This document shows positions 6,109-8,805 of a stretch of DNA of 8,805 nucleotides, piece after piece (position 1 is the stretch's first letter; each line of letters starts with the position of its first letter). Location: positions 1 to 8,805 of the forward strand of contig JAUTXA010000173.1 in NCBI GenBank assembly GCA_030838265.1. The letters are read 5' to 3'. Under the pieces are notes generated by a model, which saw nothing but the letters and a program-made list of their open reading frames with translations, had not been told where the DNA came from and did not search any database. The stretch is from Actinomycetota bacterium. GTDB lineage: Bacteria; Actinomycetota; Acidimicrobiia; Acidimicrobiales; BP-101. The position numbers and the translations under genes are program-made.

Positions 6109-6124
6109 ACCCAGCGTGCCCCAC
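6097..6124. repeat. 9-bp inverted repeat holding both divergent start regions (otsA / glycerate kinase)
   Basis: GTGGGGCAC (6097-6105) and GTGCCCCAC (6116-6124) are perfect inverted copies separated by 10 bp (CATACCCAGC). Read outward on each strand, both arms are GTG-CCC-CAC in frame: Met/Val-Pro-His at the N-terminus of each protein. The start codons of the two divergent genes are therefore mirror images. It may be an operator, an RNA structure over the starts, or chance. Confidence 0.75.
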
Positions 6125-7126
6125 TTGGTCGCTGTCCCCGACAAGTTCCGAGGCACCGCGTCCTCGGCCGAGGTCGCGGCCGCCATGGGCCGGGCCGCGG
6201 CGGCGGCCGGGTGGACGTGTGACGAGGTCCCCGTCTCCGACGGCGGCGAGGGGCTGCTCGACGTCCTGGGCGGGCGATCGCGGGTTACACGGGTGACCGG
6301 GCCGTTGGGCCAGCCCGTCGACGCCGGTTGGCGTCTGGTTCGGAAGTTCCCGGCCGGGCCCGAGACCGACGGCGAGACGGCGGTCATCGAGATGGCCCGG
6401 GCGTCGGGCCTCGAGCTGGCGGGCGGTCCCGAGGGCAACGACCCGTTGCGAGCCAGCACGCGGGGGACGGGCGAGCTCGTGGCGGCCGCTCTGGCCGCCG
6501 GGGCGGGACGCATCATCGTGGGCGCGGGCGGCTCGGCCACCACCGATGGAGGACTCGGCTGCCTCACCGCCCTCGAGCCCCTCAGCCGGTTGGCTGGAGT
6601 CGAGCTGCTGGTGGCCTGCGACGTCGAGACCACATTCGTCGACGCCGCCTCGGTCTTCGCCCCTCAGAAGGGAGCGACGCCGGCCCAGGTCGCCCTGCTG
6701 GCTCGTCGTCTCGAGCGCCTGGCCCAGGTCTACGAGCAGGACTACGGCATCGATGTGCGCAACCTGCTGTCGTCGGGGGCGGCCGGCGGTCTGGCCGGCG
6801 GCTTGGCTGCCGCCGGCGCCACCCTGCTCGGTGGGTTCGACCTGGTGGCTGATCTGCTCGGGCTCCCCGGCCGCATCGAGTCCGCCGACCTCGTCCTCAC
6901 CGGCGAGGGTCTGCTCGACGACCAGTCCTTCGAGGGCAAGGTGGTCGGCGGGGTCCTGGCGCTGGCCGGGGCGAGGACCCGCGCCATCGTCGGCGCCAGC
7001 GAGGTCGACGAGCCTCCGACGCCCGTCCTGTCGCTCAGCGTGCGCTTCGGTCGGGAGCGAGCCATGGCCGACACCCTCGCTTGCATCGAGGAAGCGACTG
7101 CCGAGGTGCTCGCCCCGCTCGCTTAG
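6116..7126 (+). CDS. Glycerate kinase (GarK/GlxK-type family)
   Basis: Phosphorylates D-glycerate with ATP to 2- or 3-phosphoglycerate; cytosolic. The protein is 336 aa from GTG 6116, somewhat shorter than the usual 370-380. Family landmarks: PDKFRGTASSAEVA (8-21), VPVSDGGEGLLDVL (38-51), IEMARASGLEL (91-101), RASTRGTGELVAAAL (112-126), VGAGGSATTDGGLG (135-148), LLVACDVETTFV (164-175), FAPQKGAT (181-188), SGAAGGLAGGLA (220-231) and VLTGEGLLDDQSFEGKVVGGV (260-280). After this the C-terminal part is condensed, which explains the short length. GTG 6116 is preferred because family homology begins right there and longer versions run into otsA. Its stop overlaps that of gpgS. Beside gpgS it may supply phosphoglycerate or recycle glycerate released from glucosylglycerate (inference). 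Confidence 0.9.
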   Translation: MPHLVAVPDKFRGTASSAEVAAAMGRAAAAAGWTCDEVPVSDGGEGLLDVLGGRSRVTRVTGPLGQPVDAGWRLVRKFPAGPETDGETAVIEMARASGLELAGGPEGNDPLRASTRGTGELVAAALAAGAGRIIVGAGGSATTDGGLGCLTALEPLSRLAGVELLVACDVETTFVDAASVFAPQKGATPAQVALLARRLERLAQVYEQDYGIDVRNLLSSGAAGGLAGGLAAAGATLLGGFDLVADLLGLPGRIESADLVLTGEGLLDDQSFEGKVVGGVLALAGARTRAIVGASEVDEPPTPVLSLSVRFGRERAMADTLACIEEATAEVLAPLA

Positions 7127-8022
7127 GCGGTGCGGCGGGCGCCGATGTCGGCCAGGGGCGGCCGCTCGGAGAAGGCCACCTCGACCGCGTCGCCCGTCGG
7201 GCGCACGAGGATGCTCGACCACTCGGCGCCGCGCTCGATGCCGGCCCGGTCGAGGGCGGTCTGCAGGATGGCCATGGACTGCTCGGCCAAGTCGGGCAGT
7301 GCTCGGTTGCGATGGACTCGGTTGCCGAGGTCGACCTGGGCGAGGGCGTCGATCCCGAAGCGACGGGCCACGTCGACGAGCAGGCCCATCTCGACGCCGT
7401 AGCCGTCGACGAAGGGGACGGCCTCGAGCACCTCGCGCCGGGCCGCGCACTCACCGGCCAGCGGTTGCACGACCGTCGTCAACGCCGGGAACAGCAGCGA
7501 CAGCAGCGGTCGGGCCACCAGCTCGGTGACCCGGCCCCCTTCACCAGCCCGACCGTCGAGGGGCCGCTCGTAGAAGCCCTTCACGAAGCCGATGGTGTCG
7601 TCGGTGAGCAAAGGCCCGAGCAGGCCCACGACGAAGCGGGGCCCGAAGTTGCGGACGTCGGCGTCGCAGAACACGACGAGATCGCCGTCGGCCTCGAAGA
7701 GGCCCCGCCACATGGCATCGCCCTTTCCCCGGCTCGGCCCGTGGTCCGCCAGCACGGCGTTGGCGTCGATGACACGCGAGCCAGCGGCCCGCGCGGTCGC
7801 TGCCGTGCCGTCGACCGAGCCGTCGTCGATGACGAGGATCTCGTCGACGAGGGCGACGTGGTCGACCAGCTCGCGTCGCAGCACCCCAACGATGCGGCCG
7901 ACGGTGGCCTCCTCGTCGCGCGCAGGCAGGCACACGGTCACCGTCCGTCCGGCCTTGAGCCGGGCCAGGGCGGCGGCCGAGAAGTCCCGATGATGGAACG
8001 TGCGGACGCACGGGGAGGGCAC
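7123..8022 (-). CDS. gpgS: Glucosyl-3-phosphoglycerate synthase (GT81 / GT-A fold)
   Basis: Transfers glucose from NDP-glucose to 3-phosphoglycerate; cytosolic. This is the first step to glucosylglycerate and, in mycobacteria, to methylglucose lipopolysaccharide. The protein is 299 aa from GTG 8022 (M. tuberculosis GpgS 324). Landmarks: KAGRTVTVCLPARDEEATVG (23-42), IDDGSVDGT (65-73), SRGKGDAMWRG (97-107), metal-binding D120-A-D122 (DSD in mycobacteria), GGRVTELVARPLL (162-174), QPLAGECAARRE (186-197), GYGVEMGLLVD (207-217) and HRNR with H237 as the expected metal ligand. An in-frame ATG at 8112 would give 329 aa, but the extra 30 residues lie antisense to the riboswitch and a dyad and do not look conserved. 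No Shine-Dalgarno sequence precedes GTG 8022; CAAGAT sits at -12 to -7, fitting a leaderless mRNA. No gpgP-type phosphatase is in the window. Confidence 0.92.
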   Translation of the reverse strand: MPSPCVRTFHHRDFSAAALARLKAGRTVTVCLPARDEEATVGRIVGVLRRELVDHVALVDEILVIDDGSVDGTAATARAAGSRVIDANAVLADHGPSRGKGDAMWRGLFEADGDLVVFCDADVRNFGPRFVVGLLGPLLTDDTIGFVKGFYERPLDGRAGEGGRVTELVARPLLSLLFPALTTVVQPLAGECAARREVLEAVPFVDGYGVEMGLLVDVARRFGIDALAQVDLGNRVHRNRALPDLAEQSMAILQTALDRAGIERGAEWSSILVRPTGDAVEVAFSERPPLADIGARRTA

Positions 8023-8069
8023 GGGTCCATCTTGGCCGCCCGCCGGACCTTCGGTGAACCCGGATAACG

Positions 8070-8099
8070 GTTGGCCATTCCGGCGCCGGGCGTGCCAAC
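8070..8099. repeat. 30-nt interrupted palindrome upstream of the SAM riboswitch
   Basis: GTTGGC (8070-8075) is mirrored by GCCAAC (8094-8099), and the perfect palindrome CCGGCGCCGG (8080-8089) shares exactly the same centre (8084/8085). The 4-nt flanks between arms and core do not pair. It lies between the gpgS start and the riboswitch, where both promoters must be. TTGGCC (8071-8076) inside it could be a -35, with CAACAT (8096-8101) as a poor -10 at 19 bp. It may be a repressor or activator site; no T-run, so not a clear terminator. Confidence 0.6.
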
Positions 8100-8106
8100 A
8101 TTGACC

Positions 8107-8193
8107 CATCATCCAGAGCGGTCGAGGGATCGGGCCCGACGACGCCGCGGCAACCAGTTACCCAACCAGGTGCCAATGCCCGAAACGATGAGG
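8107..8193 (+). ncRNA. SAM-I (S-box) riboswitch
   Basis: An S-adenosylmethionine-sensing leader. Conserved S-box blocks appear in order: AGAG (8115-8118), GGTCGAGGGA (8120-8129), GGCCCGACGA (8133-8142; consensus GGCCCgAUGA), CC then GGCAACC (8149-8155), AGGTGCCAAT (8168-8177), CC (8179-8180), and GATGAGG (8187-8193) closing P1. P1 pairs TCATC (8109-8113) with GATGA (8187-8191), plus C8107-G8193 across one mismatch. The P1 3' strand runs into the AGGAGG ribosome site (8191-8196), and no terminator hairpin follows, so the likely mechanism is translational: SAM bound means P1 closed and the ribosome site masked. It sits directly before a threonine-synthase-family gene. Confidence 0.9.
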
Positions 8194-8196
8194 AGG
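8191..8196 (+). promoter_or_regulatory. Ribosome binding site of the threonine-synthase-family gene, embedded in the riboswitch P1
   Basis: A perfect AGGAGG four bases before GTG 8201, the strongest Shine-Dalgarno sequence in the window and the one that fixes this start. Its first three bases belong to the 3' strand of riboswitch helix P1 (8187-8193), giving a direct route for SAM to block initiation. Confidence 0.8.
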
Positions 8197-8200
8197 ACAA

Positions 8201-8805
8201 GTGCCGTTCGTTGAAGGTCTCCGCTGCCGGGAGTGCGCGCGCACCTACCCGGCGGAAGCGCTCCATGTCTGTGAGTTCTGCTTCGGGCCTCTCGAGGTCG
8301 CCTACGACTACGAGGCCATCGCCGCCTCGGTGACGAGGGAGAAGATCGCCGCCGGGCCCCAGACCATCTGGCGCTACGCCGATCTGCTGCCCGCCGACAG
8401 CACGGCCCCCGTCGACCTCGGTGCCGGCTTCACGCCGCTGGTGCGGGCCGACCGGCTGGCCGCCGAGCTCGGCCTGGGCGAGCTCTGGATCAAGAACGAC
8501 ACCGTGAACCCGACCGGGTCGTTCAAGGACCGGGTGGTGTCGGTCGCCCTGACCCGGGCCCGCGAGCTGGGCTTCAAGGTGGCGGCCTGCGCGTCCACTG
8601 GCAACCTGGCCAACTCGGTGGCGGCCCACGCGGCGCGCGCCGGCATGGAGTCGTTCATCTTCATCCCCGCCGACCTCGAAGCCGGCAAGGTCGTCACCAC
8701 CGCGGTCTACGGGCCCAGCCTGATCGCCGTCGACGGCAGCTACGACGACGTCAACCGTCTGTGCGCCGAGCTGGCCTCCGAGCAGCCCACGTGGGCGTTC
8801 GTCAA
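8201..8805 (+). CDS. thrC: Threonine synthase family PLP enzyme, 5' part; candidate homocysteine synthase MetM
   Basis: A PLP fold-type II enzyme; 201 codons are present and the gene runs off the right end (about 420 expected). The N-terminus carries a zinc-ribbon-like C9-x2-C12...C24-x2-C27. The PLP lysine is K109 in NPTGSFKDR (103-111); ASTGNLANSVAAHAARAG (131-148) is the phosphate-binding/catalytic loop; AVDGSYDDVNRLC follows (176-188). ThrC converts O-phosphohomoserine to threonine. However, the SAM riboswitch in front points to methionine synthesis. In Streptomyces a threonine-synthase homologue, MetM, makes homocysteine from O-phosphohomoserine with the thiocarboxylated sulfur carrier MetO, encoded just downstream. 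The loop STGNLANSV also differs from the STGNTSASA of M. tuberculosis ThrC and resembles, from memory, the Streptomyces type. Family assignment is firm; the choice between ThrC and MetM is open. Confidence 0.9.
   Translation, partial: MPFVEGLRCRECARTYPAEALHVCEFCFGPLEVAYDYEAIAASVTREKIAAGPQTIWRYADLLPADSTAPVDLGAGFTPLVRADRLAAELGLGELWIKNDTVNPTGSFKDRVVSVALTRARELGFKVAACASTGNLANSVAAHAARAGMESFIFIPADLEAGKVVTTAVYGPSLIAVDGSYDDVNRLCAELASEQPTWAFV

Noticed and set aside
5849..6115. Upstream extension of glycerate kinase to 425 aa
   Set aside because: It would run antisense through the conserved N-terminus of OtsA; kinase homology begins at GTG 6116.
6109..6633. N-terminal extension of otsA to a 637-aa protein
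   Set aside because: The extra 175 residues are low-complexity, have no GT20 homology, and lie antisense to the well-supported glycerate kinase.
5702..7450. 582-aa open frame on the minus strand
   Set aside because: It overlaps otsA, glycerate kinase and gpgS in other frames, is full of Arg/Gly/Pro, and has no recognisable motif. It is typical of high-GC shadow frames.
8023..8112. Longer gpgS starting at ATG 8112
   Set aside because: The added residues overlap the start of the riboswitch and the 30-nt dyad and show no GpgS-like sequence; GTG 8022 is adequate. Not fully excluded.
7541..8629. 362-aa open frame on the minus strand across gpgS, riboswitch and thrC
   Set aside because: It crosses the gpgS coding frame, a structured riboswitch and the antisense of thrC; a shadow only.
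1..8805. CRISPR arrays, insertion sequences, phage or integrase genes
   Set aside because: No regularly spaced repeats, terminal inverted repeats with a transposase, or recombinase motifs were seen on either strand.

Overview
The window is high-GC, densely packed bacterial DNA. Everything recognisable points to an actinobacterium, most likely a deep-branching one of the Acidimicrobiia type (inference). Pointers are a DUF3263 protein followed by a LytR_C protein, an actinobacterial-type GpgS, many GTG/TTG starts, weak or absent Shine-Dalgarno sequences, and a Spo0H-like SigH lying next to rlmB. It reads as ordinary chromosome. I see no transposase, integrase, phage gene or CRISPR array, and no gap without a gene exceeds about 180 bp.

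Left part (1-3049), housekeeping and regulation. The 3' end of ispF (isoprenoid precursor synthesis) overlaps rlmB (23S rRNA 2'-O-methyltransferase) by 4 bp. After a 151-bp promoter region comes sigH, a very clear relative of Bacillus Spo0H. The order ispF / rlmB / sigH resembles the Bacillus region ispF-gltX-cysE-cysS-mrnC-rlmB-yacP-sigH. A tRNA-Thr(UGU) gene lies on the opposite strand, followed by a translationally coupled pair: DUF3263 and a membrane-anchored LytR_C protein.

Middle part (3069-8022), five genes in strictly alternating orientation with almost no spacer: lipoprotein (-), otsB (+), otsA (-), glycerate kinase (+), gpgS (-). The gaps are 25, 18, 7 and -4 bp. otsA and otsB make trehalose. 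GpgS makes glucosyl-3-phosphoglycerate, precursor of glucosylglycerate and, in mycobacteria, of methylglucose lipopolysaccharide. Glycerate kinase could feed or recycle the glycerate moiety. Together this looks like a compatible-solute or glucoside module. No dedicated glucosyl-3-phosphoglycerate phosphatase is present in the window.

Right end (8023-8805). A 30-nt dyad is followed by a clear SAM-I (S-box) riboswitch whose closing helix overlaps the ribosome binding site of a threonine-synthase-family gene, which runs off the window. A methionine-pathway sensor on a 'threonine synthase' is the most interesting signal here. It suggests that the enzyme may be the O-phosphohomoserine-dependent homocysteine synthase MetM, known from Streptomyces, rather than a true ThrC. 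The decisive test, a ThiS/MoaD-like sulfur-carrier gene immediately downstream, lies outside the window.
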